This document shows, one piece after another, positions 52,379 to 62,126 of a stretch of 64,000 nucleotides of DNA (positions are counted from its first letter, which is position 1; each line of letters opens with the position of its first letter). The notes beneath the pieces were generated by a model that saw only the letters and a list, made by a program, of their open reading frames with translations, was not told the origin of the DNA and searched no databases. The stretch is from the NCBI RefSeq assembly GCF_014174405.1, contig NZ_JACEGA010000001.1:1114001-1178000 (forward strand). Reading direction: 5' to 3'. Origin of the DNA: Variimorphobacter saccharofermentans. GTDB taxonomy: Bacteria > Bacillota > Clostridia > Lachnospirales > Lachnospiraceae. The position numbers and the translations under genes are program-made.

Positions 52379-54055
52379 ATGGAATTAACAGGTTCTCAGA
52401 TAGTAATTGAATGTTTAAAGGAGCAGGGCGTGGATACCGTATTCGGGTATCCGGGCGGTACTATCTTAAACATATACGATGAATTATATAAACACAGTAA
52501 TGAAATCAGGCATATCCTTACCTCCCATGAACAGGGTGCGGCCCATGCGGCTGATGGTTATGCAAGAGCAACCGGCAAGGTTGGAGTATGCTTTGCTACC
52601 TCCGGTCCGGGTTCTACGAATCTGGTAACAGGAATTGCTACTGCATATATGGATAGTGTTCCGATGGTAGCAATCACAGCCAATGTAGCAGTGAATTTAT
52701 TAGGAAGGGACACGTTCCAGGAGGTCGATATCGCTGGTATCACCATGCCGATTACGAAGCATAACTTTATTGTAAAGGATATTACCAAGCTTGCAGATAC
52801 TATCCGTAAAGCATTCAAAATTGCAAAGTCCGGCAGACCAGGACCGGTACTTGTGGATATCACCAAGGATGTAACAGCAGCAAAAACCTCATATAAGAAA
52901 GTTACTCCAGAGGTAATTCAACGTAAAACGGATGAGATTACAGAAGAAGATATCAAGCAGGCTATTGAAATGATTGAGCGCTCTAAGAAGCCATTTATAT
53001 TCGTAGGCGGTGGTGCAGTAATCTCCGAGGCACATGATGAATTAAAGGAATTTGTTGATAAGGTAGATGCACCGGTAACGGATACGTTGATGGGAAAGGG
53101 CGCGTTCGACGGAACCGATGAAAGATACACTGGAATGCTTGGAATGCATGGTACGAAGGCTTCCAACCTGGGTGTAACGGAGTGTGATCTGTTGATTACC
53201 ATAGGAGCCAGATTCTCCGATCGTGTAACCGGAAATGTTAAGAAGTTTGCAAAGAATGCGAAAATAATTCAGATTGATGTGGATCCGGCAGAAATCAATA
53301 AGAATATCATCACCCGTTGCAGCGTAGTCGGCGATATCAAAGAGGTTCTGCGCTTATTGAATCAAAGATTAGGACAGCAAAATCATAAGGAATGGCTGGA
53401 GCATATTCATGATCTCAAGCAGAAATTCCCGTTGAAATACAATAAAGAAGTACTAACCGGACCTTTTGTTCTGGAAAAGCTGTATGAAGTAACTGGCGGT
53501 GATGCTATCATTACAACAGAAGTTGGTCAGCATCAGATGTGGGCAGCTCAGTTCTTTAAGTATAACTTACCAAGAACATTCATTACCTCCGGTGGTTTGG
53601 GAACCATGGGATACGGACTGGGTGCATGTATCGGAGCAAAAGTAGGTATGCCCGATAAAACAGTAATTAATATTGCCGGTGATGGTTGTTTCCGTATGAA
53701 TATGAATGAAATCGCTACAGCAACGCGATATAATATCCCGATTATTGAGATCATATTTAATAATCATGTACTTGGTATGGTTCGTCAGTGGCAGACCTTA
53801 TTCTACGAGCAAAGATATTCTTACACGAACCTAAATGATAAGGTGGATTTTGTTAAGCTTGCAGAAGCTATGGGTGCCAAAGCTTACAGAATTACGAAGA
53901 AGGAAGAAGTGGAGAGTGTTCTGAAGGAAGCAATTGCCTTAAAGGAGCCTGTTGTAATTGAATGTATTATTGACAGCGATGATAAGGTATGGCCGATGGT
54001 TGCTCCCGGAGCTGCAATTGAAGAGGTATTTACGGAAGAAGATATTAAGAAATAA
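52379..54055 (+). CDS. ilvB: Acetolactate synthase large subunit
   Basis: 558 residues, thiamine-diphosphate enzyme making acetolactate or acetohydroxybutyrate, first step of branched-chain amino acid synthesis. The Glu of VLTSHEQGAAHAADGYARATGKVG (about 46-70) activates TPP; the TPP/Mg motif GDGCFRMNMNEIATATRYNIP (about 433-453, GDG...N) follows. The middle FAD-binding-like domain is present. No small regulatory subunit (ilvN/H) gene is adjacent. A palindrome ends the pair. Confidence 0.96.
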   Translation: MELTGSQIVIECLKEQGVDTVFGYPGGTILNIYDELYKHSNEIRHILTSHEQGAAHAADGYARATGKVGVCFATSGPGSTNLVTGIATAYMDSVPMVAITANVAVNLLGRDTFQEVDIAGITMPITKHNFIVKDITKLADTIRKAFKIAKSGRPGPVLVDITKDVTAAKTSYKKVTPEVIQRKTDEITEEDIKQAIEMIERSKKPFIFVGGGAVISEAHDELKEFVDKVDAPVTDTLMGKGAFDGTDERYTGMLGMHGTKASNLGVTECDLLITIGARFSDRVTGNVKKFAKNAKIIQIDVDPAEINKNIITRCSVVGDIKEVLRLLNQRLGQQNHKEWLEHIHDLKQKFPLKYNKEVLTGPFVLEKLYEVTGGDAIITTEVGQHQMWAAQFFKYNLPRTFITSGGLGTMGYGLGACIGAKVGMPDKTVINIAGDGCFRMNMNEIATATRYNIPIIEIIFNNHVLGMVRQWQTLFYEQRYSYTNLNDKVDFVKLAEAMGAKAYRITKKEEVESVLKEAIALKEPVVIECIIDSDDKVWPMVAPGAAIEEVFTEEDIKK

Positions 54056-54063
54056 TGATAAAG

Positions 54064-54099
54064 TTCAGCTCCAGTCGGATATCCGGCCGGAGCTGAATT
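54064..54099 (+). terminator. Hairpin after ilvB
   Basis: TTCAGCTCC / GGAGCTGAA with a mostly paired inner part (CGGATATCCG). It lacks a long T run, so termination is likely but not certain. Confidence 0.6.
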
Positions 54100-54233
54100 G
54101 GACTTATTAACAATATTAGTATATATTTATTGACAAAAAAATAACGTAGTTTTATAATGAACATAATACTTTTCTTGACTAAAGTAAAATGCAAAGATGC
54201 ATATATAATCAAGTGTATAAGGAGGATGAAACC

Positions 54234-55319
54234 GTGGGAAGAATTTATAATTTCTCAGCAGGTCCGGCGATGTTGCCGGAAGAGGTATTAAAAGAAGCAG
54301 CAGAAGAAATGCTCGATTACAGAGGCACCGGAATGTCTGTTATGGAGATGAGCCATCGATCTAAGGCTTTCGAAGCAATTATTCAGGAAGCAGAGAAGGA
54401 TTTGAGGGAGTTAATGAATATTCCTGATAATTATAAAGTACTTTTCTTACAAGGTGGAGCATCACAGCAATTTGCCATGATTCCTATGAATCTTATGAAG
54501 AATAAAGTGGCAGACTACATAATTACAGGACAATGGTCAAAGAAAGCATATCAGGAAGCAAAGAATTATGGTACAGCTAATGCAATTGCATCCTCAGCTG
54601 ACAAGACATTTTCCTATATTCCGGATTGCTCCGATCTTCCGATTTCAGAGAATGCGGATTATGTATATATTTGTGAGAATAATACCATCTACGGTACAAA
54701 ATTTAAGAAACTGCCGAATACTAAGGGTAAGACTTTAGTAGCTGATGTATCCTCCTGTTTCTTATCAGAACCGGTTGATGTGACCAAATATGGTGTAATC
54801 TATGGTGGTGTTCAGAAGAACATCGGACCTGCCGGCGTGGTTATCGTAATCATCCGTGAGGATTTAATCACAGAAGATACCTTACCGGGTACTCCTACAA
54901 TGTTAAAATATAAGATTCATGCAGACGAAAAATCCCTTTATAATACACCGCCGGCATATGGTATTTACATCTGTGGCAAAGTATTCAAATGGATTAAGAG
55001 CATGGGCGGCTTACAGGCCATGAAAGAAAGAAATGAGAAAAAAGCTGCAATCCTTTATGATTATCTTGATCAGAGTAAACTATTCCGTGGTACTGTAGTG
55101 AAAGAGGATCGTTCCTTAATGAACGTGCCGTTCGTTACAGGCGACGAGGAGCTTGATGCTAAGTTTGTAAAAGAAGCAAAGGCAGCTGGCTTTGAGAACT
55201 TAAAAGGACACAGAACTGTTGGTGGTATGAGAGCTAGTATCTATAATGCTATGCCAATCGAAGGTGTTCAGAAGTTAGTCGAATTTATGAAGAAGTTTGA
55301 AGAAGAAAACTTGAAATAG
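54234..55319 (+). CDS. serC: Phosphoserine aminotransferase
   Basis: 361 residues from GTG 54234 (AAGGAGG 7 bp upstream; homologs begin MGRIYNFSAGP). A PLP enzyme transaminating 3-phosphohydroxypyruvate. Key segments: FSAGPAMLPEEVL (7-19), the Gly-rich LFLQGGASQQFAMIPMNL (about 72-89), VADVSSCFLSEPVDV (about 171-185) and the PLP-Lys in VQKNIGPAGVV (about 193-203). It is followed by serA and DUF1015; together they form the serine pathway block. Confidence 0.96.
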   Translation: MGRIYNFSAGPAMLPEEVLKEAAEEMLDYRGTGMSVMEMSHRSKAFEAIIQEAEKDLRELMNIPDNYKVLFLQGGASQQFAMIPMNLMKNKVADYIITGQWSKKAYQEAKNYGTANAIASSADKTFSYIPDCSDLPISENADYVYICENNTIYGTKFKKLPNTKGKTLVADVSSCFLSEPVDVTKYGVIYGGVQKNIGPAGVVIVIIREDLITEDTLPGTPTMLKYKIHADEKSLYNTPPAYGIYICGKVFKWIKSMGGLQAMKERNEKKAAILYDYLDQSKLFRGTVVKEDRSLMNVPFVTGDEELDAKFVKEAKAAGFENLKGHRTVGGMRASIYNAMPIEGVQKLVEFMKKFEEENLK

Positions 55320-55393
55320 TATGTAAATCGAAATATGAAAACCAATATAATACATGATCATATCATGTGATTGGTGAAACGGAAAGAAGAACA

Positions 55394-55437
55394 AGGCTGC
55401 ATATTAGTTCTGTGTTATAATAAACTGATATGCAACC
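55394..55437 (+). terminator. Hairpin between serC and serA
   Basis: AGGCTGCATATTAGTT pairs with AACTGATATGCAACCT with three mismatches around an AT loop and is followed by TTTCC. It would separate serC from serA, or act as an attenuator. Confidence 0.55.
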
Positions 55438-55500
55438 TTTCCTCATAGTTACGATGTTTGTTATGGAAATAATTTTTTAACATGGAGAGGAGTTATTGTG

Positions 55501-56679
55501 ATGAAGTATAATTGTCTTAATCCGATTGCCGGAGTAGGGTTGAACCTTTTTACCGAGCAATATAATAAAACTGAGGATTTCAATGAAGCAGATATTGTCT
55601 TAGTACGTAGTGCAGCTATGCATGATATGGAGCTTCCTGATAATCTTAAGGCGATAGCAAGAGCAGGAGCAGGAGTTAATAATATCCCTCTTGAGAAATG
55701 TGCGGAGAAGGGAATTGTAGTATTTAATACTCCCGGTGCCAATGCAAACGGTGTTAAGGAGTTGGTAATTGCTGGATTGTTATTAGCATCCCGTGATATC
55801 GTTGGAGGTATTAACTGGGTTCAGACCGTAAAGGATGATCCGACAGTTGCCAAATTAGTAGAAAAAGGCAAATCAAAATTTGCTGGAAAAGAAATTCAAG
55901 GCAAAAAATTAGGTGTAATCGGTTTGGGTGCAATTGGTGTGCTGGTAGCAAATGCAGCTAACCGTCTTGGTATGACAGTATATGGCTATGATCCCTTTAT
56001 CTCTGTTGATAACGCATGGAACTTATCCCGTGATGTAGTTCATGTTAAGACAAGAGAAGAAATCTATGCAGAATGTGATTATATAACAGTACACACACCT
56101 TTAATTGAGGATACAGATCCTAGTGTTAATACGAAGGAAATGATTAATGAAGAGACCATTAAGCAGATGAAGGATGGCGTTATCATTCTTAACTTCGCTA
56201 GAGATTTGCTGGTAAATGATAATGATATCGAAGTAGCACTGAAGTCCGGTAAGGTTGCTAAATATGTAACGGACTTCCCGAATGCGAAGACTGCTAATAT
56301 GGAAAATGTGATTGCAATCCCTCATCTGGGTGCTTCTACGGAAGAATCAGAGGATAACTGTGCAGTAATGGCTGTTAAGCAATTGATGGATTATATGGAA
56401 AATGGTAATATTAAGAATTCTGTAAACTATCCGAATTGTGATGCAGGAGTATGCAGAGCAGCTGGACGTATTGCTATCCATCATAAGAATATACCAAATA
56501 TGCTTTCACAGTTTACAAGTGCTTTCTCTGCTGTCAATGTTAATATATCCGATATGGTAAACAAGAGCAGAGGAGATTATGCTTATACCGTACTGGACGT
56601 TGATTCCTCCAATAACTCTGATGTAGCAGCTAAGCTTTCTGCTATTCAGGGAGTATTAAAGGTAAGAGTGGTTAAATAA
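55501..56679 (+). CDS. serA: D-3-phosphoglycerate dehydrogenase
   Basis: 392 residues from ATG 55501 (GAGAGGAG upstream; GTG just before is also possible). First step of serine synthesis. NAD-binding motif LGVIGLGAIGVLVANAANRLGM (about 138-159, GxGxxG) and the catalytic segments NFARDLLVNDND (about 235-246) and PHLGASTEESEDN (about 277-289, catalytic His). In the C-terminal region (about 320-392) NMLSQFTSAFSAVNVNISDMVNKSRGDYAYTVLDVDS looks like an ACT regulatory domain. This is the shorter ACT-only form found in clostridia. Confidence 0.94.
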   Translation: MKYNCLNPIAGVGLNLFTEQYNKTEDFNEADIVLVRSAAMHDMELPDNLKAIARAGAGVNNIPLEKCAEKGIVVFNTPGANANGVKELVIAGLLLASRDIVGGINWVQTVKDDPTVAKLVEKGKSKFAGKEIQGKKLGVIGLGAIGVLVANAANRLGMTVYGYDPFISVDNAWNLSRDVVHVKTREEIYAECDYITVHTPLIEDTDPSVNTKEMINEETIKQMKDGVIILNFARDLLVNDNDIEVALKSGKVAKYVTDFPNAKTANMENVIAIPHLGASTEESEDNCAVMAVKQLMDYMENGNIKNSVNYPNCDAGVCRAAGRIAIHHKNIPNMLSQFTSAFSAVNVNISDMVNKSRGDYAYTVLDVDSSNNSDVAAKLSAIQGVLKVRVVK

Positions 56680-56697
56680 GTAGTGTAAGTGTTTTAT

Positions 56698-56750
56698 AAG
56701 GGCATGGGGATATTATTGGATATGAATAATAATCTTCATGTCCTTATTTT
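56698..56750 (+). terminator. Hairpin between serA and DUF1015
   Basis: AAGGGCATGGGGATATTATT pairs with the complement of AATAATAATCTTCATGTCC, followed by TTATTTT. Terminator-like. Confidence 0.6.
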
Positions 56751-56789
56751 AAGAAAGCATGAGTTAAGAATTAGATAGGAGAATTTAGT

Positions 56790-58031
56790 ATGGCTACAGT
56801 GAAACCATTTTTATGCTATCGTCCGAATGAGACTGTCGCGAGCAGAGTGGCTGCATTACCCTATGACGTCTATAATCGTAGTGAAGCGAAAGAGGAAGTG
56901 CAGAGGGAACCCCTGTCCTTTCTGAAGGTCGACAGGGCTGAGACAAGCCTGCCAGATACAGTGGATACCTATGATCCGATTGTCTATGCGAAGGCAAAAG
57001 AGCTGTTACAGAATATGATGGAGGACGGTACCTATATTACAGACGGACAGGATTGCTATTATATCTATGAGCTGATTATGAATGGACGATCCCAGACCGG
57101 ATTGGTTGCATGTGCATCCATTGATGATTATTTAAATAATAGAATCAAGAAACATGAGAACACCAGAGAAGATAAGGAAATCGACCGAATCACGCATGTA
57201 GATACCTGCAATGCACAGACCGGTCCCATTTTCCTGGCTTATCGTGCTCATACCGTCATAACAGAGGAAATTGCAAGTGAGAAAAGTAACGTGCCGATAT
57301 ATCGTTTTACTTCTCCGGATGGAGTACAACATAATGTATGGAGAATATCGGACAAAGTAAGAATTAATAAGATAAAGAATGCCTTTGAAGAAATCGACAG
57401 CATTTATATCGCAGATGGTCATCATAGAGCAGCGTCCGCCGTTAAGGTCGGATTAAAACGAAGAAAAGAGAATCCGAATTACGACGGTACAGAAGAGTTC
57501 AATTATTTTCTGTCCGTATTATTTCCCCATGATCAGTTGATGATTATGCCATATAATCGTACTGTTAAGGATTTAAACGGGTTGTCAACGGATGCATTTC
57601 TGAAGAAGCTGGAAGAGGTCTTTGAAGTGAAGCAAATGGGGAATAACCCGGTTTCACCCTCTAAGAAAGCTACCTTTGGCATGTTTCTGGAAGATTGCTG
57701 GTATTTATTAGAGGCAAAAGAGAGTATTAAAGAGCAGGAAGATCCGGTAGCAGCCTTAGATGTATCCATTCTTCAGAACTATCTGCTGCAGCCGGTTCTT
57801 GGTATTCAGGATCCCAGAGTGGATAAGCGCATTGATTTTATTGGGGGAATTCGTGGACTAAAGGAACTGGAACGTCGTGTTAATGTGGATATGAAAGTAG
57901 CGTTTTCCATGTATCCCACCTCCATCGAGGAACTTTTTGCTGTTTCCGATGCCGGTAAGCTTATGCCACCCAAGTCCACCTGGTTTGAACCAAAGCTGAG
58001 AAGCGGATTATTTATTCATAAATTAAGTTAA
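56790..58031 (+). CDS. DUF1015 family protein
   Basis: 413 residues. N-terminal VKPFLCYRPNETVASRVAALPYDVYNRSEA (about 4-33) and the central YIADGHHRAASA (about 208-219), plus NYFLSVLFPHDQLMIMPYNR, identify DUF1015. In anaerobic Firmicutes this gene accompanies serA/serC, and family members have been linked to serine metabolism or kinase-like chemistry, but the reaction is not established here from sequence. AGGAGAA precedes the ATG. Terminator follows. Confidence 0.9.
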   Translation: MATVKPFLCYRPNETVASRVAALPYDVYNRSEAKEEVQREPLSFLKVDRAETSLPDTVDTYDPIVYAKAKELLQNMMEDGTYITDGQDCYYIYELIMNGRSQTGLVACASIDDYLNNRIKKHENTREDKEIDRITHVDTCNAQTGPIFLAYRAHTVITEEIASEKSNVPIYRFTSPDGVQHNVWRISDKVRINKIKNAFEEIDSIYIADGHHRAASAVKVGLKRRKENPNYDGTEEFNYFLSVLFPHDQLMIMPYNRTVKDLNGLSTDAFLKKLEEVFEVKQMGNNPVSPSKKATFGMFLEDCWYLLEAKESIKEQEDPVAALDVSILQNYLLQPVLGIQDPRVDKRIDFIGGIRGLKELERRVNVDMKVAFSMYPTSIEELFAVSDAGKLMPPKSTWFEPKLRSGLFIHKLS

Positions 58032-58039
58032 TAATATAA

Positions 58040-58093
58040 TAAGGCTCTGAGACGGTTTGGAACGTGTTATTTATAAACTGCTTCAGAGTCTAT
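58040..58093 (+). terminator. Terminator after DUF1015
   Basis: GGCTCTGAGACGGTTT / AAACTGCTTCAGAGTC with one mismatch and one wobble pair around a 16-base loop, then a weak T stretch. Confidence 0.65.
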
Positions 58094-58171
58094 TAGTTTA
58101 TGTTTTTTTTACTTTATATCTGATAGCAGATGTGATAAAATATTAAGAAATGAGCTTTGAGGAGATTGAAA

Positions 58172-58831
58172 ATGAATAATTTTTTTAATTTGGATAATAA
58201 ATTCTTTACCACGTTGGGAAAAGTCTTTGACATGATGTGCTTAAGTGTGGTTTGGGCTTTACTCTGCATTCCGATAATTACAATCGGTCCTGCGAATACA
58301 GCCATGTATTATGCCACTGTTAAGGTGATTCGTCGTGAAAGAGGCTATTTAATGCGTGAATTTTTCAGGTCCTTCCGCTTGAACTTTAAACGTGCTGCTA
58401 TCTTAGGCGTAATGTTTACAATCATGTTCGTGGTATTGGGATTTGATCTTTTTTATGCGAGAGCTTCCATTAACAGTGAAAATAATTCAAGCTCTATACT
58501 GTTTGGTGTATTTGTTGCAATTACTATACTGATTGCAAGTGTATCAACCTACGTTTATCCGGTGTTGTCCAGATTTGATATGACGATTAAGCAATTGTTA
58601 AAGGCTTGTATCTTTTTGGCAATCAGGCATCTACCTTTTACAGCAGGTATGCTGGTGATAACGGCAGCTGGGATTGTAGCGGTTCTATTTTACCCGTTAG
58701 CCATTTTTCTGGCCCCTGCAGGTGTTACATTTTTAAATTCCTTCTTAATGGAAAGAGTGATGAAAAAATACATGCCGAAACCGGAAGAGGGAGAGGAAAA
58801 TACCTCTAAGGATGAATGGTATCTGGAATAA
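58172..58831 (+). CDS. YesL-like (DUF624) membrane protein
   Basis: 219 residues from ATG 58172 (GAGGAG upstream). Four to five hydrophobic helices. Opens with NNFFNLDNKFFTTLGKVFDMMCLSVVWALLCIPIITIGPANTAMYYATVK (about 2-52), the DUF624 signature. Members such as YesL sit in carbohydrate-use operons but their role is not known. Here it stands alone before glnN. Confidence 0.85.
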   Translation: MNNFFNLDNKFFTTLGKVFDMMCLSVVWALLCIPIITIGPANTAMYYATVKVIRRERGYLMREFFRSFRLNFKRAAILGVMFTIMFVVLGFDLFYARASINSENNSSSILFGVFVAITILIASVSTYVYPVLSRFDMTIKQLLKACIFLAIRHLPFTAGMLVITAAGIVAVLFYPLAIFLAPAGVTFLNSFLMERVMKKYMPKPEEGEENTSKDEWYLE

Positions 58832-59026
58832 AATTCGATATTCTATGACAATAGATAGTTTGCAAAGGGTACTTTCTATCGTTTATTTATAACATAGATT
58901 CAATCGAATATGGGGAGATACTATCTGTAATATTTTCACAAAAATGAAAATATATGAAAATTATGCTTTTCTTTTGAATGAAAACATGGTATAAACTATT
59001 TATATTATTTACCTATCAGAGCAGTA

Positions 59027-59056
59027 GTGTTCTCATCATTATGAGGACACTTTTTT
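59027..59056 (+). terminator. Attenuator-like hairpin in the glnN leader
   Basis: GTGTTCTCAT / ATGAGGACAC with one mismatch, followed by six T. It lies 28 bp before the glnN ATG; its AGGAGAGGAG site comes right after. Because no gene ends close upstream, it is either an attenuator for glnN or the terminator of a leader RNA. The rest of 58832-59026 is AT-rich with no gene. Confidence 0.65.
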
Positions 59057-59083
59057 CATACGTTATAGGAGAGGAGATAGAAT

Positions 59084-61189
59084 ATGTCAGAGAAATTAAC
59101 TGATTTATTTGCAATTGACGTATTTAACGAAGCAACGATGTTGGAGCGTTTGCCAAAGAAGACTTACGCTGCACTTAAGAAAACAATCCAAAATGGTGAG
59201 GACCTGGATCCGAGTGTAGCAGAAGTGGTAGCCAATGCGATGAAGGATTGGGCGATAGAACGTGGAGCGACTCATTATTCTCATTGGTTTCAGCCGATGA
59301 CCGGAATTACTGCAGAAAAACATGATTCCTTTATTAATCCGACTTCTGATGGAAAGATAATCATGGAGTTTTCGGGAAAAGAATTGATTAAAGGAGAACC
59401 GGATGCTTCCTCCTTCCCCTCAGGTGGTTTACGTGCCACCTTTGAAGCCAGAGGATATACCGCCTGGGATTGTACATCACCTGCTTTCTTAAGAGAAGAC
59501 GCAGCAGGTGTAACGCTTTGTATTCCAACTGCGTTTTGCTCATACACCGGAGAAGCACTTGACATGAAAACTCCTCTTCTGAGATCCATGGAGGCTCTAA
59601 GCACACAGGCTACCCGTATCTGTAAGCTGTTTGGACATGATGTAAAGAAGGTGAGTCCTTCCGTTGGACCGGAACAGGAATACTTTTTAATTGATAAAGC
59701 AAAGTATCTGCAGAGGGATGACCTTATTTTCTCAGGCAGAACCTTATTTGGGGCTATGCCCCCCAAGGGACAGGAACTGGATGATCATTACTTTGGATGC
59801 ATTAAGGAAAGAGTTGCCTGTTTCATGAAGGAATTGAATGTAGAACTGTGGAAGCTGGGGGTTACAGCAAAGACACAGCATAACGAAGCAGCACCGGCGC
59901 AGCACGAATTAGCACCGATCTATGCAACTGCGAACATAGCTACGGACCATAATCAGCTGGTTATGGAGTGTATGAAGAGAATTGCTAACCGTCATAATCT
60001 GGCCTGCTTACTTCACGAGAAGCCCTTTGCAGGTGTAAATGGTTCGGGTAAACATGATAATTGGTCCATGGTAACGGATACCGGTAAGAATTTACTGGAT
60101 CCAGGTAAGACACCCCATGAGAATATACAATTCCTGTTATTCCTTTCCGCAGTACTAAAAGCAGTGGACTTACATGCGGATTTACTTCGTGTATCAGCTG
60201 CTAATCCGGGTAATGACCACAGACTTGGCGGATATGAAGCTCCTCCTGCCATAATTTCTGTTTATCTTGGAACACAACTTGAGGATGTAATCTTACAGCT
60301 AATTGAGACCGGAGAAGCTAAGAGTAGCAAAGACGGAGGAAAATTGAATGTAGGTGTTCATACATTACCGGAGTTGAAGAAGGATGCGACGGATCGTAAC
60401 CGTACATCACCATTTGCCTTTACTGGTAATAAGTTCGAGTTCCGTATGGTGGCTTCCTCCATGTCCATAGGACCTGCAAACACAACTCTCAATACCATAG
60501 TAGCAGATGTCTTATCAGAAATGGCGGATGAACTGGAGGCTGCCACAGACTTTGACTTGGCAGTTCATGATTTAATTAAGAAGACTTTAACCGAGCATCA
60601 GAGAATTGTCTTTAATGGGAATGGATATTCGCAGGAATGGGTAGAGGAAGCAGAAAGAAGAGGACTACCGAATATCAGATCCATGGTAGAGGCAATCCCG
60701 GCATTAGTAACAGAGAAGGCTATTAAGATGTTTGAAAAGCATCATGTATTTTCAGCAGTGGAATTACATTCCCGCGCGGAAATAATGTACGAAACCTATG
60801 CCAAGGCTATTAATATTGAAGCTAGAACTATGATTTCCATGGCAAGTGTTCAGTATATTCCGGCTGTTATTAAATATACGAAGAGATTGGCAGATTCGAT
60901 TAATGCAATCAAGGAAGCTGTTCCGGATGCGGATATCAGTGTTCAAACCAGTCTTTTGAAGGAAATATCCTCCTTACTAGCTGCTGCACAGACCGCCCTG
61001 AAGAAGCTACAGAAGCTGGTGTCAGAGGCTTCTTCCATCAATGAGATTGATAAAATGGCTATCTTTTATAGAAACAACGTATTCCCGGCGATGGCAGAAT
61101 TAAGAGAGCCGATCGATGCCCTTGAGGTTCTGGTCGATAAGGATTTGTGGCCAGTTCCTACCTACGGCGAGATGTTATTTGAAGTATAA
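59084..61189 (+). CDS. glnN: Type III glutamine synthetase
   Basis: 701 residues, the length of GSIII rather than the 440-470 of GSI. Makes glutamine from glutamate, ammonia and ATP. Motifs: [15 protein letters not shown] (about 72-86), [15 protein letters not shown] (about 198-212, the GPEQEYFL metal site), [18 protein letters not shown] (about 262-279), [12 protein letters not shown] (about 319-330, His/Gly active site), and [18 protein letters not shown] (about 439-456, the Arg ATP-binding site). GSIII is common in Bacteroidetes and in Lachnospiraceae. A hairpin with six T in the leader suggests nitrogen-dependent attenuation. Confidence 0.96.
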   Translation: MSEKLTDLFAIDVFNEATMLERLPKKTYAALKKTIQNGEDLDPSVAEVVANAMKDWAIERGATHYSHWFQPMTGITAEKHDSFINPTSDGKIIMEFSGKELIKGEPDASSFPSGGLRATFEARGYTAWDCTSPAFLREDAAGVTLCIPTAFCSYTGEALDMKTPLLRSMEALSTQATRICKLFGHDVKKVSPSVGPEQEYFLIDKAKYLQRDDLIFSGRTLFGAMPPKGQELDDHYFGCIKERVACFMKELNVELWKLGVTAKTQHNEAAPAQHELAPIYATANIATDHNQLVMECMKRIANRHNLACLLHEKPFAGVNGSGKHDNWSMVTDTGKNLLDPGKTPHENIQFLLFLSAVLKAVDLHADLLRVSAANPGNDHRLGGYEAPPAIISVYLGTQLEDVILQLIETGEAKSSKDGGKLNVGVHTLPELKKDATDRNRTSPFAFTGNKFEFRMVASSMSIGPANTTLNTIVADVLSEMADELEAATDFDLAVHDLIKKTLTEHQRIVFNGNGYSQEWVEEAERRGLPNIRSMVEAIPALVTEKAIKMFEKHHVFSAVELHSRAEIMYETYAKAINIEARTMISMASVQYIPAVIKYTKRLADSINAIKEAVPDADISVQTSLLKEISSLLAAAQTALKKLQKLVSEASSINEIDKMAIFYRNNVFPAMAELREPIDALEVLVDKDLWPVPTYGEMLFEV

Positions 61190-61198
61190 TATAATGAG

Positions 61199-61397
61199 AT
61201 AAGGGGATGTTTCATAATACATTCACGAGGACAACTGCTTACCTCACACACTGACGGAAGGAAATATTACTGATTCTGCATGTCTCATTCGAACATTAAT
61301 TTTCACCTGATTCATACAGAATACAGCAACATGTTCTTCCGACAGTGTATTATGGTAAGTAATTATCCCCGCTGATACATTATGAAACATCCCCTTA
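61199..61397. repeat. Long imperfect palindrome (MITE-like), 200 bp
   Basis: The outer 18 bases (AAGGGGATGTTTCATAAT at 61201-61218) are exactly inverted at the right end (ending 61396). The inner halves align along their whole length (for example CACTGACGGAAG on the left with CACTGTCGGAAG on the reversed right half). The element fills the space between convergent glnN and the GyrI-like gene and could also end transcription from both sides. Confidence 0.75.
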
Positions 61398-61420
61398 TTC
61401 TTACTGAAGCAAGATCATTA

Positions 61421-62065
61421 TTAAATACAATCTTCCAATTTCTTAATGGGATGTCTGATTACGGTTCTCCATTTTTCAGGAGCAACCCTTCTGGCATCTG
61501 TTAAATAGATCTCGTGATGGAGTCTTTTGTCATTAATATCTTTCCTATATCCATTTTCATGAAGGTACGCATCCATCAGAGCCACTGTTGCCGGTTCATT
61601 ATCAAACGGACCATTATGCATGATCTGGACACAAAGTCCTTCCTCCACTTCAAGAAACTCTGCACTACTACAGTCCATTTTCTTTTTAGTGGATGCAGTT
61701 TCTACTGCCCTATCTAAATCTTCCTTCTTCACAAAGTCAGGAAGCCTTATTACCGAGATCCAGTTAAATGCATCCTTGTTCCTATAATCTACGCCACATA
61801 CACCGTCTTGCCACCAGAAACCTTCAAGAGGTGGTACAACATATTCGAAGTATCCTTCCATTTTATAACCGGTCTTGTTACTCATCTTCAAAGTATATGC
61901 TATCGCATATAGAATACCTACCGCTTGCTGATATGCGCCGCCCTCTTTATTCGGATCTCCCTTGCCACGAACAGCAATATAATTTGCTTTTGGAACATTT
62001 ACAATCTCAGGTTTATTACTCGGCATATAGAACTCTTTGTATTCTTTCTTATAATCAAATGCCAT
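61421..62065 (-). CDS. GyrI-like small-molecule-binding domain protein
   Basis: 214 residues from ATG 62065 (GGAG upstream; the longer frame is unlikely). No DNA-binding domain. Its PEIVNVPKANYIAVRGKGDPNKEGGAYQQAVGILYAIAY (about 18-56) start and the repeated beta-alpha-beta half (CVQIMHNGPFDNEPATVALMDAYLHENGY, about 152-180, then HHEIYLTDARRV) are typical of the stand-alone GyrI-like/DUF1801-neighbouring family in clostridia. These bind amphipathic or aromatic compounds and may hydrolyse or sequester them. It is followed by ClbS/DfsB on the other side of 61 bp, same strand, likely one unit. Confidence 0.85.
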   Translation of the reverse strand: MAFDYKKEYKEFYMPSNKPEIVNVPKANYIAVRGKGDPNKEGGAYQQAVGILYAIAYTLKMSNKTGYKMEGYFEYVVPPLEGFWWQDGVCGVDYRNKDAFNWISVIRLPDFVKKEDLDRAVETASTKKKMDCSSAEFLEVEEGLCVQIMHNGPFDNEPATVALMDAYLHENGYRKDINDKRLHHEIYLTDARRVAPEKWRTVIRHPIKKLEDCI

Positions 62066-62126
62066 CACTACTACTCCTTTCAAAATCAACCTTTGTGAGT
62101 GCCTTCGTTATCATGTGTATCAGCTG

